DNA from: Solimicrobium sp040544425 | GTDB taxonomy: Bacteria; Pseudomonadota; Gammaproteobacteria; Burkholderiales; Burkholderiaceae_D | Length of the DNA: 64,000 nt | NCBI GenBank assembly: GCA_040544425.1 | Contig: JBEONO010000006.1 | Coordinates: 186,001-250,000 of the forward strand | Direction: 5' to 3' | In this document: piece by piece, positions 56,181 through 64,000 of the stretch | How the letters are laid out: each line of letters starts with the position of its first letter | How positions within the stretch are numbered: the first letter of the stretch is position 1 | Made by a program: the position numbers and the translations under genes | The notes under the pieces: generated by a model | Databases searched by the model: none | What the model was told of the DNA's origin: nothing | The model's input: the letters and a program-made list of their open reading frames with translations, nothing else

Positions 56181-56960
56181 ATGGCTAAAATTTTCTGCGT
56201 AGCAAATCAAAAAGGTGGCGTTGGTAAAACAACCACGACAGTGAATTTGGCCGCCAGCTTAGCGCAAATAAATCAACGTGTTTTATTGGTTGATCTGGAT
56301 CCGCAAGGAAATGCAACCATGGGTTCGGGTGTAAATAAATCAAAACTCACTGCAACTATTTATCAGGTCCTGCTCGGTCTTTCCGACGTTCAAGCCGTGC
56401 GTCAGCGATCAGAGTCCGGCAATTACGATGTCTTGCCAGCCAACCGGGAGTTGGCCGGTGCTGAAGTGGAAATGGTGGAATTGGAGAATCGTGAAAATCG
56501 CCTGCGCCTGGCATTACAGGTGGTGGCGGATGAGTATGACTTCATTTTGATTGATTGTCCTCCAGCCCTGTCCATGCTGACCTTGAATGGATTATGTTCG
56601 GCACACGGCGTAATTATCCCGATGCAGTGCGAATACTATGCGCTTGAAGGGTTGTCTGACCTGGCCAATACCATCAAAAAAGTGCACAAGAACCTGAACA
56701 GCGATCTGGAAATAGTTGGCTTACTGCGGGTAATGTTCGATCCGCGCATGACTTTATCTCAACAGGTATCGGACCAGCTCGAGCAGCATTTCGGTGACAA
56801 GGTATTCAAGACTGTCATCCCACGCAATATCCGACTGGCCGAGGCGCCATCGTATGGTATGCCTGGGGTGTCGTTCGATCCAAGCTCAAAAGGCGCGCAG
56901 GCTTATCAGTCTTTCGCGGTTGAAATGGTAGAGCGAATCAGGCAATTGGAAAAAGCCTAG
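56181..56960 (+). CDS. parA: Chromosome-partitioning ATPase ParA (Soj)
   Basis: Deviant Walker ATPase of 259 residues that drives segregation of ParB-parS complexes. The N-terminus FCVANQKGGVGKTTTTVNLA has the deviant Walker A with both Lys. LVDLDPQGNATMGSGV and FILIDCPPALSMLTLN supply Walker A' and B. ALEGLSDLANTIKKVHKNLN is conserved in chromosomal ParA. It lacks the long N-terminal DNA-binding extension of plasmid ParA, in line with a chromosomal type. It precedes parB by 39 bp. Confidence 0.96.
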   Translation: MAKIFCVANQKGGVGKTTTTVNLAASLAQINQRVLLVDLDPQGNATMGSGVNKSKLTATIYQVLLGLSDVQAVRQRSESGNYDVLPANRELAGAEVEMVELENRENRLRLALQVVADEYDFILIDCPPALSMLTLNGLCSAHGVIIPMQCEYYALEGLSDLANTIKKVHKNLNSDLEIVGLLRVMFDPRMTLSQQVSDQLEQHFGDKVFKTVIPRNIRLAEAPSYGMPGVSFDPSSKGAQAYQSFAVEMVERIRQLEKA

Positions 56961-56999
56961 TTTAAATTTATTCAGCAGTTAATTAAGGAATTACGGATC

Positions 57000-57893
57000 A
57001 TGGCAACAAAGAAATTAAAAGGCTTGGGAATGGGATTGGATGCTTTGCTGGGGGGATCGGACGCCTTTGCGGAAGCTGTCCCCAACTTGCCAGGCTACCC
57101 GAACAGCCTTGCTTTAGACCTGCTGCAGGCAGGTAAGTATCAGCCGCGGACCCGAATGGATGAAGGCGCGCTGACGGAACTGGCCGCTTCAATCAAAGCT
57201 CAAGGTGTGATGCAGCCAATTCTGGTTCGGCCAATAGCGGCGCAAAATGGCAGCGCCGTGAAGTATGAAATTATCGCCGGAGAACGACGCTATCGGGCCT
57301 CCAGGCTGGCTGGGCTGACTGAAGTGCCTGTCCTGGTCAAAGATGTCGATGACCTCGCTGCCGCAGCGATGGCCTTGATTGAAAATATTCAACGTGAAGA
57401 TTTAAATCCGCTCGAAGAAGCACAAGGTATTCAGCGATTAATTCAGGATTTCAGTTTTACCCACGAACAGGCAGCCCAGGCAGTAGGGCGCTCGCGCAGT
57501 GCGGTCTCCAATCTGTTGCGTTTGTTGAACCTGGCACAATCCGTGCAGACCATGTTGATGGCCGGTGACATCGACATGGGGCATGCGCGCGCCTTATTGG
57601 TCGTGGATGCAGCAACCCAAATTCAACTGGCCAACGTAATTGTTGCGAAACGATTGTCAGTCAGAGAAGCAGAAAAATTGGTGATCCGGTCCGACAATAA
57701 AACCTCGGAAAAGAAAGCAAAAAGCGTCGAAAAATCCAGAGACATTGAAAGGCTGGAAGAAGAACTTTCTGATTTATTCGCGACTCAGGTGCAGATGAAA
57801 GTAGGCGCCAAGGGCAGTGGTCAGGTCATTATTGATTTCGCAAGCCTCGATGCACTCGACGGGATCCTGTCCAAGTTACGGACCTATTCGTAA
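57000..57893 (+). CDS. parB: Chromosome-partitioning protein ParB (Spo0J)
   Basis: Binds parS and spreads as a CTP-dependent clamp. It has 297 residues. The N-terminus KGLGMGLDALLGG is the ParA-interacting peptide. The CTPase/N-engaging region has KYQPRTRMDEGAL, and GERRYRASRLAGL is box II (CTP contact). ALIENIQREDLNPLEEAQGI and the helix-turn-helix HEQAAQAVGRSRSAVSNLLR recognise parS. The C-terminal dimer domain ends SLDALDGILSKLRTY. The two parS sites upstream of mnmG are its expected targets. Confidence 0.96.
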   Translation: MATKKLKGLGMGLDALLGGSDAFAEAVPNLPGYPNSLALDLLQAGKYQPRTRMDEGALTELAASIKAQGVMQPILVRPIAAQNGSAVKYEIIAGERRYRASRLAGLTEVPVLVKDVDDLAAAAMALIENIQREDLNPLEEAQGIQRLIQDFSFTHEQAAQAVGRSRSAVSNLLRLLNLAQSVQTMLMAGDIDMGHARALLVVDAATQIQLANVIVAKRLSVREAEKLVIRSDNKTSEKKAKSVEKSRDIERLEEELSDLFATQVQMKVGAKGSGQVIIDFASLDALDGILSKLRTYS

Positions 57894-57906
57894 GGTCATT
57901 CAAAAA

Positions 57907-57927
57907 TAGCTCACGCTATGTGAGCTA
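57907..57927. terminator. Hairpin after parB
   Basis: TAGCTCAC and GTGAGCTA pair perfectly (8 bp) around GCTAT, 13 bp after the parB stop. On the plus strand there is no T-run; on the minus strand AAAAA becomes a T-run. For parB it may be a weak terminator or an mRNA end stabiliser. Confidence 0.45.
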
Positions 57928-58060
57928 CATCAAACCACAAGCAAATCAAAGCGAGCAGTATCAGAACGGACAGGGCTGCAAGTTAACATAGGCAATTTGC
58001 AACCTTATTGCACAGAATATGCAAAATTCATTTTTTATAATGAATTTTTCTGAGCAATAT

Positions 58061-58090
58061 TTGACGCCCAAGAGGACAAGCACGTATAAT
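58061..58090 (+). promoter_or_regulatory. Sigma70 promoter of the ATP synthase operon
   Basis: TTGACG (58061-58066) and a perfect TATAAT (58085-58090) with an 18-bp spacer. Transcription would begin near 58097, giving a leader of about 145 bases before atpI. Confidence 0.78.
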
Positions 58091-58240
58091 TCCCCGGTTT
58101 TAGCTGGTCTGTTAAATGTAACAAGCTGTAGGGCCCCAGCCAATTTGACATTGACTGTGACGCAAACTGCCTCATTGCTTTCAAGGACAGAATATCCTAA
58201 AACATTATCACCGGTTTTAGACAAGTAAAAAGGGACGTGT

Positions 58241-58579
58241 ATGGCGCGCATCGTAACAGTGCAATTTTGCGCGGCATTTATTCTGGCAGTTATCGCAGCA
58301 ATGCTGGGCGGTAAAACCGCAGGAATCTCGGCCCTGCTGGGTGGACTTTGTTACGCATTTCCCAATGCATTATTTGCTCTGAGGTTATTTGCAGGAACGC
58401 AAAGACCCGGGGGCGCAAATCCCTTTACTTTTTTTACCGGCGAATTTTTAAAGATTTTAACAACCGTCGCCTTATTAGCTGCGGTGGTGATGTTTTACCA
58501 TCAGATTCATTGGCTGGCCTTCCTAGCCGGATTCATTGTGGTAATGAAAAGTTACTTTATCTTATTATTTAGAAGCTAA
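58241..58579 (+). CDS. atpI: ATP synthase accessory protein I
   Basis: Membrane protein of 112 residues with four hydrophobic helices (FCAAFILAVIAAMLGGKTAG first; FLAGFIVVMKSYFILLFRS last). It is at the operon head as usual. AtpI assists assembly of the c-ring. It matches the family's charged motif in helix 2 (GLCYAFPNALFALRLF). The next gene, atpB, starts 4 bp after. Confidence 0.88.
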   Translation: MARIVTVQFCAAFILAVIAAMLGGKTAGISALLGGLCYAFPNALFALRLFAGTQRPGGANPFTFFTGEFLKILTTVALLAAVVMFYHQIHWLAFLAGFIVVMKSYFILLFRS

Positions 58580-58583
58580 TCCT

Positions 58584-59414
58584 ATGATCAACCTGTTCAT
58601 CGAACCAGAAGCACCAACCGCGTCCGAATACATACGCCATCATCTAGGTCATCTCTCCACCAGGCATCAAGAAGGCATCATTGATATGTCGATCTTAAAT
58701 ATGGACACCATATTTTGGTCGATACTGACGGGTATCGTAGGCTGTGCGTTTTTATACTATGCAGCGCGACGTGCTACATCAGGCGTACCGGGGCGTTTTC
58801 AATCCGCCATTGAAATGCTGGTTGAAATGGTCGACGAACAATCAAAAAATATGATCCATGGTAATCGCGCATTTATCGCGCCATTGGCACTGACCATCTT
58901 CGTTTGGGTCGCGCTGATGAATTCGCTGGACTTCCTGCCGGTCGATCTATTTTCCCGCTTTTTTCATTACTTCGGACTTGAAGGCACTTTCGGCCATCAC
59001 CGCGTCGTACCCACCGCAGATTTGAACGGTACATTCGGCATCGCGCTGGGTGTGTTCGTACTGATGATTTACTACAACGTAAAAATCAAAGGCTTTGGCG
59101 GCTTTATTCACGAATTGTTTGCCGCTCCATTCGGTATCTGGCTGGCTCCATTCAACCTGCTTTTGAACGTTATCGAATTTTTAGCGAAGACCGTATCACT
59201 GGCGATGCGACTGTTCGGCAATATGTTTGCCGGCGAGTTGATCTTTTTGTTGATCGCTTTACTTGGTTCCTCACTGACCGCATTCGGCGTTGCCGGACAA
59301 ATCGTAGCCGGATCAATCTGGGCGGTGTTCCATATTTTGATCGTGTTTTTGCAGGCATTTATTTTCATGATGTTGACCTTGGTGTACATCGGTCAGGCGC
59401 ATGAAGGGCATTAA
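58584..59414 (+). CDS. atpB: ATP synthase F0 subunit a
   Basis: Proton channel subunit of 276 residues. The essential Arg is in VSLAMRLFGNMFAGEL on the fourth/fifth helix, and the C-terminal helix FLQAFIFMMLTLVYIGQA carries the Gln. MNSLDFLPVDLF and PTADLNGTFGIALGVF are typical of the proteobacterial a subunit. Five to six membrane helices, inner membrane. Confidence 0.96.
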   Translation: MINLFIEPEAPTASEYIRHHLGHLSTRHQEGIIDMSILNMDTIFWSILTGIVGCAFLYYAARRATSGVPGRFQSAIEMLVEMVDEQSKNMIHGNRAFIAPLALTIFVWVALMNSLDFLPVDLFSRFFHYFGLEGTFGHHRVVPTADLNGTFGIALGVFVLMIYYNVKIKGFGGFIHELFAAPFGIWLAPFNLLLNVIEFLAKTVSLAMRLFGNMFAGELIFLLIALLGSSLTAFGVAGQIVAGSIWAVFHILIVFLQAFIFMMLTLVYIGQAHEGH

Positions 59415-59485
59415 TAAGCAGTAAAAGATTTAGAGGCACAAAACGTTCATCGGTTTTGCAGCTAAGGTTTTGTTTTAGATTGGTA

Positions 59486-59520
59486 ATTTCATTTTTGTTT
59501 TTAACTTTTAAGGATCTGTC
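59486..59520 (+). promoter_or_regulatory. atpE: U-rich translation-enhancer-like leader of atpE
   Basis: The 35 bases before the atpE ATG read TTTCATTTTTGTTTTTAACT followed by TTTAAGGATCTGTC: a U-rich stretch, then the AAGGA ribosome binding site. It recalls the E. coli atpE leader, known to enhance translation so that about ten c subunits are made per complex. The resemblance is by eye. Confidence 0.55.
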
Positions 59521-59751
59521 ATGACTGACTTCTCTTTCGTAGTATTGGCTTGCGGTTTAATCATTGGTTTGGGCGCTATCGGTGCATGTATCGGTATTGG
59601 TTTGATGGGTGGTAAATATCTGGAAGCGTCAGCACGCCAACCAGAATTGATGAACCAATTGCAAACCAAAATGTTCCTGTTGGCTGGTCTGATCGATGCG
59701 GCGTTCCTGATCGGTGTTGGTATTGCAATGATGTTCTACTTCTCTAAATAA
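59521..59751 (+). CDS. atpE: ATP synthase F0 subunit c
   Basis: Ring subunit of 76 residues, two membrane helices. The proton-binding carboxylate is D59 in MFLLAGLIDAAFLIGVG. The glycine-rich first helix (IGLGAIGACIGIGLMGG) has no Na+-type signature, so it is a proton ring. ARQPELMNQL is the polar loop. It is preceded by a 106-bp gap with the U-rich leader. Confidence 0.96.
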   Translation: MTDFSFVVLACGLIIGLGAIGACIGIGLMGGKYLEASARQPELMNQLQTKMFLLAGLIDAAFLIGVGIAMMFYFSK

Positions 59752-59763
59752 TTTTTTCCTTCG

Positions 59764-59783
59764 CCACAATCAACTGATTGTGG
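59764..59783 (+). other. Intercistronic hairpin atpE-atpF
   Basis: CCACAATC and GATTGTGG pair perfectly (8 bp) around an AACT loop, 12 bp after the atpE stop. It may stabilise the atpE segment of the mRNA or slow readthrough. Confidence 0.6.
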
Positions 59784-59809
59784 TTAGAACTACTCAATAA
59801 GGAATTGTT

Positions 59810-60280
59810 ATGAATTTGAACGCAACATTTATTGTTCAGTTTGTAGTGTTCTTCATTCTGGCCGGATTTACGATGAAATTCGTATGGCCGCCAATGATGA
59901 AGGCGCTTGACGAACGTGCACAGAAAATTGCTGATGGTTTGGCTGCTGCCGAACGCAGCAAGGCCGAGCAGAAAGAAGCGGAAAAGCGCGTACAGTCAGA
60001 ATTGGCCGGTGCTCGCGACGAAGTGCAGAAACGCATTGTCGACGCAGAGAAACGTGCGCAAATGATTATTGATGAAGCTAAACATACGGCATCTGAAGAA
60101 GCCGCCCGTATTGTTGCCAGTGCTCGTTTGGATGCTGCTCAACAAATCACTAAAGCACGCGATGGTTTGCGTGGTGAGGTCGCGACTTTGGCAGTTAAAG
60201 GCGCTGAGCAAATTTTGAAACGTGAGATCAATGCATCAGCACACGCTGAATTGTTGACTCAATTAAAAGCAGAGCTGTAA
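59810..60280 (+). CDS. atpF: ATP synthase F0 subunit b
   Basis: Peripheral stalk subunit of 156 residues: one N-terminal membrane helix (IVQFVVFFILAGFTMKFVW), then a long charged coiled coil to the end (about 30-140, many A/K/E/Q). PPMMKALDERAQKIADGLAA marks the usual start of the tether domain. Gap to atpH only 2 bp. Confidence 0.95.
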   Translation: MNLNATFIVQFVVFFILAGFTMKFVWPPMMKALDERAQKIADGLAAAERSKAEQKEAEKRVQSELAGARDEVQKRIVDAEKRAQMIIDEAKHTASEEAARIVASARLDAAQQITKARDGLRGEVATLAVKGAEQILKREINASAHAELLTQLKAEL

Positions 60281-60282
60281 TC

Positions 60283-60828
60283 ATGGCTGAAATCGCAACG
60301 ATCGCTCGTCCTTATGCCGAGGCTTTATTTCGTGTGGCAAAATCCGCCAACTCAACTACGTCCATGGCTGCCTGGGCAGAGCTGGTTGGCGAAATGGCGC
60401 AAGCAGCAGAAAACGCCGATGTTATTGCATTAGTCCAGAATCCGAAAATTCCACGAACAATTGTTGTGGATACTTTTCTGGCGGTATTGAAATCACCTGC
60501 GAATCAGGAAGCAAAAAATTTCATCAACACGCTCTCCAGTTATAACCGCCTGCTAGTGTTGCCTGAAATCGCCGCGCAATTTTTCGCGTTAAAGAATGCC
60601 CATGAAGGCACCGCTGATGCAGAAATCAGCAGTGCTTTTGCGCTGTCAGATGCGCAGGTGACAAACCTGTGCCAAACACTGGAAGCCAAATTTGGTCGCA
60701 AACTTAACCCAAGTGTGACGGTTGATGCCTCCTTAATCGGTGGTGTGCGCGTCGTGGTTGGTGATGAAGTATTGGATACATCGGTGCGTGCAAAGCTGCA
60801 ACAGATGCAAATAGCCTTGACCGCTTAA
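60283..60828 (+). CDS. atpH: ATP synthase F1 subunit delta
   Basis: Links F1 to the b stalk; 181 residues. TIARPYAEALFRVAKSAN is the family start, and the C-terminal VTVDASLIGGVRVVVGDEVL is the OSCP signature (GG-x-x-V), ending ASVRAKLQQM-like. Helical N-domain. 55 bp to atpA. Confidence 0.95.
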   Translation: MAEIATIARPYAEALFRVAKSANSTTSMAAWAELVGEMAQAAENADVIALVQNPKIPRTIVVDTFLAVLKSPANQEAKNFINTLSSYNRLLVLPEIAAQFFALKNAHEGTADAEISSAFALSDAQVTNLCQTLEAKFGRKLNPSVTVDASLIGGVRVVVGDEVLDTSVRAKLQQMQIALTA

Positions 60829-60883
60829 GAACTGAATTTGTTTAGTCAAATCGGCTCAAGCTTAAAAAATATTAGGAGTTAAT

Positions 60884-62425
60884 ATGCAACTCAACCCATC
60901 AGAAATCAGCGAGATTATCAAGGGCCGGATCGAAGGCCTGAGCAATATAGCTGAAGTTCACAACGAAGGTACGGTTATTTCCGTTACCGACGGTATTTGC
61001 CGCGTGCATGGTTTATCCAATGCGATGCAGGGCGAAATGCTGGAATTCCCAGGTAACACATTCGGCCTCGCTCTGAATCTGGAGCGTGACTCAGTCGGTG
61101 CAGTTATTTTAGGTAGCTACGAACACATCTCGGAAGGCGACACAGTCAAATGTACCGGTCGTATTCTGGAAGTGCCTATCGGTCCTGAATTGCGCGGCCG
61201 TGTAGTCAATGCTCTGGGTCAGCCGATCGACGGCAAAGGTCCTATCAATGCAAAATTGACTGCGCCGATTGAAAAAATCGCACCTGGCGTTATTGCCCGT
61301 CAATCCGTTTCCGAACCAATGCAAACCGGATTGAAATCGATCGACTCCATGGTCCCAATCGGACGTGGCCAGCGTGAATTGATCATTGGTGATCGTCAGA
61401 CTGGTAAAACAGCTGTTGCGATTGATGCCGTGATTAATCAAAAAGGTCAAAACGTTACCTGCATCTATGTAGCGATTGGTCAAAAAGCGTCGTCCATTAA
61501 AAACGTGGTTCGTTCACTGGAAGCACACGGCGCGATGGAATACACCATTGTCGTTGCGGCTTCTGCATCTGAATCAGCTGCAATGCAATTCGTTTCGGCT
61601 TACTCCGGTTGCGCCATGGGCGAATACTTCCGCGATCGCGGCCAAGACGCCTTGATCATTTATGATGATCTGTCGAAGCAGGCGGTAGCGTATCGTCAGG
61701 TTTCCTTGTTGCTCCGCCGTCCACCAGGACGTGAAGCCTATCCAGGCGACGTGTTCTATCTCCACTCCCGTCTGTTGGAGCGCGCAGCACGTGTGAATCC
61801 GGAATACGTCGAGAAATTCACCAACGGTGAAGTCAAAGGTAAAACTGGTTCATTGACCGCATTGCCGATCATTGAAACTCAGGCTGGTGACGTTTCTGCT
61901 TTCGTTCCAACCAACGTGATTTCGATTACTGACGGTCAGATCTTCCTGGAAACATCCCTGTTCAATGCAGGTATCCGCCCAGCGATTAACGCCGGTATTT
62001 CCGTCTCACGCGTTGGTGGTGCAGCTCAGACCAAAGTCATCAAAAATCTGTCCGGCGGTATTCGTACCGACTTGGCGCAGTATCGTGAATTGGCAGCGTT
62101 TGCACAGTTCGCCTCTGACCTCGATGAAGCAACCCGCAAACAGTTGGATCGTGGTGCGCGCGTTACTGAATTGTTGAAACAGGCACAGTACTCACCATTG
62201 TCGATTTCACTGATGGCCGTAACCCTGTTCTCAGTGAACAAAGGTTATCTGGATGACGTGCCAGTCAAGAAAGTATTGGCCTTTGAAGCCGGCGTTCATG
62301 GTTACATGAAAACCAAACACGCTGACCTTTTGCAAAAGATTGAAGAAACCAAGCAACTCGACAAAGACGGCGAAGCAGTTATGGCCGCCGCAGTTGCTGA
62401 TTTCAAAAAATCCGGCGCTTACTAA
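60884..62425 (+). CDS. atpA: ATP synthase F1 subunit alpha
   Basis: Non-catalytic nucleotide-binding subunit of 513 residues. The Walker A GDRQTGKTAVAIDAV is near residue 170. ALIIYDDLSKQAVAYRQVSL is the Walker B region, and LLRRPPGREAYPGDVFYLHS is the alpha/beta signature. Arg finger in the SVSRVGGAAQT loop. N-terminal barrel and helical C-domain present. Confidence 0.97.
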   Translation: MQLNPSEISEIIKGRIEGLSNIAEVHNEGTVISVTDGICRVHGLSNAMQGEMLEFPGNTFGLALNLERDSVGAVILGSYEHISEGDTVKCTGRILEVPIGPELRGRVVNALGQPIDGKGPINAKLTAPIEKIAPGVIARQSVSEPMQTGLKSIDSMVPIGRGQRELIIGDRQTGKTAVAIDAVINQKGQNVTCIYVAIGQKASSIKNVVRSLEAHGAMEYTIVVAASASESAAMQFVSAYSGCAMGEYFRDRGQDALIIYDDLSKQAVAYRQVSLLLRRPPGREAYPGDVFYLHSRLLERAARVNPEYVEKFTNGEVKGKTGSLTALPIIETQAGDVSAFVPTNVISITDGQIFLETSLFNAGIRPAINAGISVSRVGGAAQTKVIKNLSGGIRTDLAQYRELAAFAQFASDLDEATRKQLDRGARVTELLKQAQYSPLSISLMAVTLFSVNKGYLDDVPVKKVLAFEAGVHGYMKTKHADLLQKIEETKQLDKDGEAVMAAAVADFKKSGAY

Positions 62426-62447
62426 GCTTAAATGCGGATCGTAATGT

Positions 62448-62475
62448 TGCATCAGTCAGCAACAGGGCTGATGCA
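62448..62475 (+). other. Intercistronic hairpin atpA-atpG
   Basis: TGCATCAG and CTGATGCA pair perfectly over 8 bp (a C-G and wobble pair extends it) with a 12-base loop, 22 bp after the atpA stop. It stands just before the atpG ribosome binding site (AAAAAAGGGGGC), so it may modulate atpG translation. Confidence 0.6.
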
Positions 62476-62493
62476 CTAAAAAAGGGGGCTTAA

Positions 62494-63363
62494 ATGGCTG
62501 TCGGTAAAGAGATACGGGGCAAGATCAAAAGCGTAGAAAATACGAAGAAGATCACTAAAGCGATGGAAATGGTCGCTGCATCCAAAATGCGCAGAGCGCA
62601 GGAACGGATGCGTGCGGCTCGCCCATACAGTGAAAAGATTCGTGTCATCACTGCGAACTTGTCTCAGGCAAATCAGGAATACAAGCATCCGTTCCTCGTG
62701 ACGCAAAATCAGTCCAAGACGGTTGGCTTGATTGTGGTCACAACAGATAAAGGCTTGTGCGGCGGTATGAATACCAATGTATTGCGCATGGTAACCAACA
62801 AGCTGCGCGAAGTAGAAGGCCAGGGATGCAAGATTCAAACCGTGGCAATCGGCAATAAAGGCTTGGGCTTTTTGAACCGGATTGGTGCCAAGGTATCAGC
62901 GCAAGTGGTACAACTCGGCGACACGCCACATCTGGACAAATTGATTGGCCCGGTCAAAGTTTTACTGGACGCCTATCAGGATGGAAAATTGGATGCGGTC
63001 TACCTGTGTTATACCAAGTTCATTAACACCATGAAGCAAGAGCCAAAAGTGGAACAGTTGTTACCACTGACAGCCGATAAACTGGAAGTCAACAAGGAAG
63101 ACCATTCGTGGGATTACCTGTATGAGCCAGATGCGCAAACGGTGATCGATGAACTGCTGGTTCGTTATGTTGAAGCACTGATTTATCAGGCTGTCGCAGA
63201 AAACATGGCATCAGAACAGTCGGCCCGTATGGTGGCGATGAAATCTGCTAGCGATAATGCAGGTAGCGTGATTGGCGAATTGAAGTTGATCTACAACAAA
63301 ACTCGTCAAGCAGCGATTACCAAAGAGCTGTCTGAAATTGTGGCTGGTGCGGCAGCGGTCTAG
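62494..63363 (+). CDS. atpG: ATP synthase F1 subunit gamma
   Basis: Rotor shaft of 289 residues. The N-terminal helix GKEIRGKIKSVENTKKITKA and the C-terminal helix KSASDNAGSVIGELKLIYNK, with TRQAAITKELSEIVAGAAAV at the end, form the coiled coil. TTDKGLCGGMNTNVL is the family signature. Start has a strong AAGGGGG ribosome binding site 7 bp upstream. Confidence 0.96.
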   Translation: MAVGKEIRGKIKSVENTKKITKAMEMVAASKMRRAQERMRAARPYSEKIRVITANLSQANQEYKHPFLVTQNQSKTVGLIVVTTDKGLCGGMNTNVLRMVTNKLREVEGQGCKIQTVAIGNKGLGFLNRIGAKVSAQVVQLGDTPHLDKLIGPVKVLLDAYQDGKLDAVYLCYTKFINTMKQEPKVEQLLPLTADKLEVNKEDHSWDYLYEPDAQTVIDELLVRYVEALIYQAVAENMASEQSARMVAMKSASDNAGSVIGELKLIYNKTRQAAITKELSEIVAGAAAV

Positions 63364-63435
63364 TTCAGTTAAGTCTGAATCTACGATTGTCGTAACGGTA
63401 AAAATATTTAGTAACTATTCATAGAAGGAACGAAC

Positions 63436-64000
63436 ATGGCTGATGGCAAAATCGTTCAGTGTATCGGCGCTGTTGTGGACGTAGAATTTCCACGCGACTC
63501 GATGCCTAAGATATACGATGCGTTGAAAATGACAGGCTCTGACTTGACGTTAGAAGTGCAACAGCAATTGGGTGACGGTATCGTCCGTACCATTGCGCTG
63601 GGAACTTCCGATGGTCTGCGTCGCGGCATGATGATTCAAAACACGGGCAAACCAATTATGGTGCCAACCGGTACTGCGACTCTTGGTCGTATTATGGACG
63701 TGTTGGGTAACCCGATTGACGAATGCGGTCCGGTAACAACACCGACTCACGCAGCGATCCACCGTTTAGCGCCAGCTTACGATGAACTGTCTCCATCACA
63801 AGACCTGTTAGAAACAGGTATCAAGGTGATTGATCTGGTTTGTCCATTTGCTAAAGGCGGTAAGGTTGGTCTGTTCGGCGGTGCGGGTGTAGGCAAGACC
63901 GTGAACATGATGGAACTGATCAACAACATCGCTAAAGAACACGCCGGTTTATCCGTGTTCGCCGGTGTCGGTGAGCGTACTCGTGAAGGCAATGACTTCT
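63436..64000 (+). CDS. atpD: ATP synthase F1 subunit beta (partial, 3' end outside window)
   Basis: Catalytic subunit; 188 codons are visible. It starts MADGKIVQCIGAVVDVEFPR with AGAAGGAA upstream. GTATLGRIMDVLGNPIDECG and IKVIDLVCPFAKGGKVGLFG are typical, and the Walker A GGAGVGKT lies at about residues 149-156. The rest of the nucleotide domain and the C-domain are cut by the window edge; atpC presumably follows. Confidence 0.96.
   Translation, partial: MADGKIVQCIGAVVDVEFPRDSMPKIYDALKMTGSDLTLEVQQQLGDGIVRTIALGTSDGLRRGMMIQNTGKPIMVPTGTATLGRIMDVLGNPIDECGPVTTPTHAAIHRLAPAYDELSPSQDLLETGIKVIDLVCPFAKGGKVGLFGGAGVGKTVNMMELINNIAKEHAGLSVFAGVGERTREGNDF

Noticed and set aside
58036..58041. TATAAT upstream of the atp promoter I chose
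   Set aside because: Its best -35 (TTGCAC at 58008) is 22 bp away; the pair at 58061/58085 has proper spacing.

Overview
The window is core chromosome of a betaproteobacterium of the order Burkholderiales, most likely family Oxalobacteraceae (Herminiimonas/Undibacterium/Janthinobacterium-like). This rests on protein character and gene order: mnmG-rsmG-parA-parB-atpIBEFHAGD, NtrY/NtrX-like genes after rsmB and a DUF4390 gene, DUF1840 and DUF3567 proteins, and a liu leucine-degradation cluster carrying aceK. I see no rRNA, tRNA, CRISPR array, insertion sequence or prophage.

Layout. 1-2.1 kb: a two-component system (kinase cut by the window edge) divergent from a Spy/CpxP-like periplasmic protein. 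2.1-17.1 kb: a mixed housekeeping stretch with an M20 amidohydrolase, a GNAT acetyltransferase, dinB, a lipoprotein, DUF1840 and alpha/beta hydrolase genes, rsmB, the NtrY/NtrX-like pair, a CobW-like mini protein, DUF3567, a YbeD-family gene, a LysR/EamA divergent pair and a Tat-exported amidase.

17.1-36.5 kb, all on the minus strand: a cluster headed by the MerR regulator liuR. It encodes leucine/isovalerate degradation (isovaleryl-CoA dehydrogenase, both methylcrotonyl-CoA carboxylase subunits, methylglutaconyl-CoA hydratase, HMG-CoA lyase, a thiolase) plus aceK, a second acyl-CoA dehydrogenase and accessory enzymes. The biotin genes bioA-bioF-bioD-bioB sit inside it, between the genes for the two subunits of the biotin-dependent carboxylase. 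A strong terminator after the thiolase gene splits the cluster into a promoter-proximal part and a tightly packed distal part.

36.6-43.4 kb: a metallo-beta-lactamase-fold gene, then a chaperone-usher fimbrial operon (major subunit, chaperone, usher, tip subunit; minus strand) with an attenuator-like terminator behind the major subunit, and a convergent minimal fimbrial-like gene. 43.6-49.1 kb: priA, hemE, a LysR gene and an Lrp gene. priA and hemE are each preceded by AT-rich DNA holding the same 19-bp DnaA-box sequence. 49.4-53.0 kb: putA, divergent from the Lrp gene. 53.0-53.5 kb: AT-rich noncoding DNA with four DnaA-box-like 9-mers and two parS sites. 53.5-64.0 kb: mnmG, rsmG, parA, parB and the ATP synthase operon, cut inside atpD. 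The last 20 kb therefore looks origin-proximal.

I found no clearly undescribed multi-gene system. The points most worth checking are the bio-in-liu arrangement, the CobW-like protein without a P-loop, the minimal fimbrial-like protein, the fimbrial attenuator and the DnaA-box/parS region.
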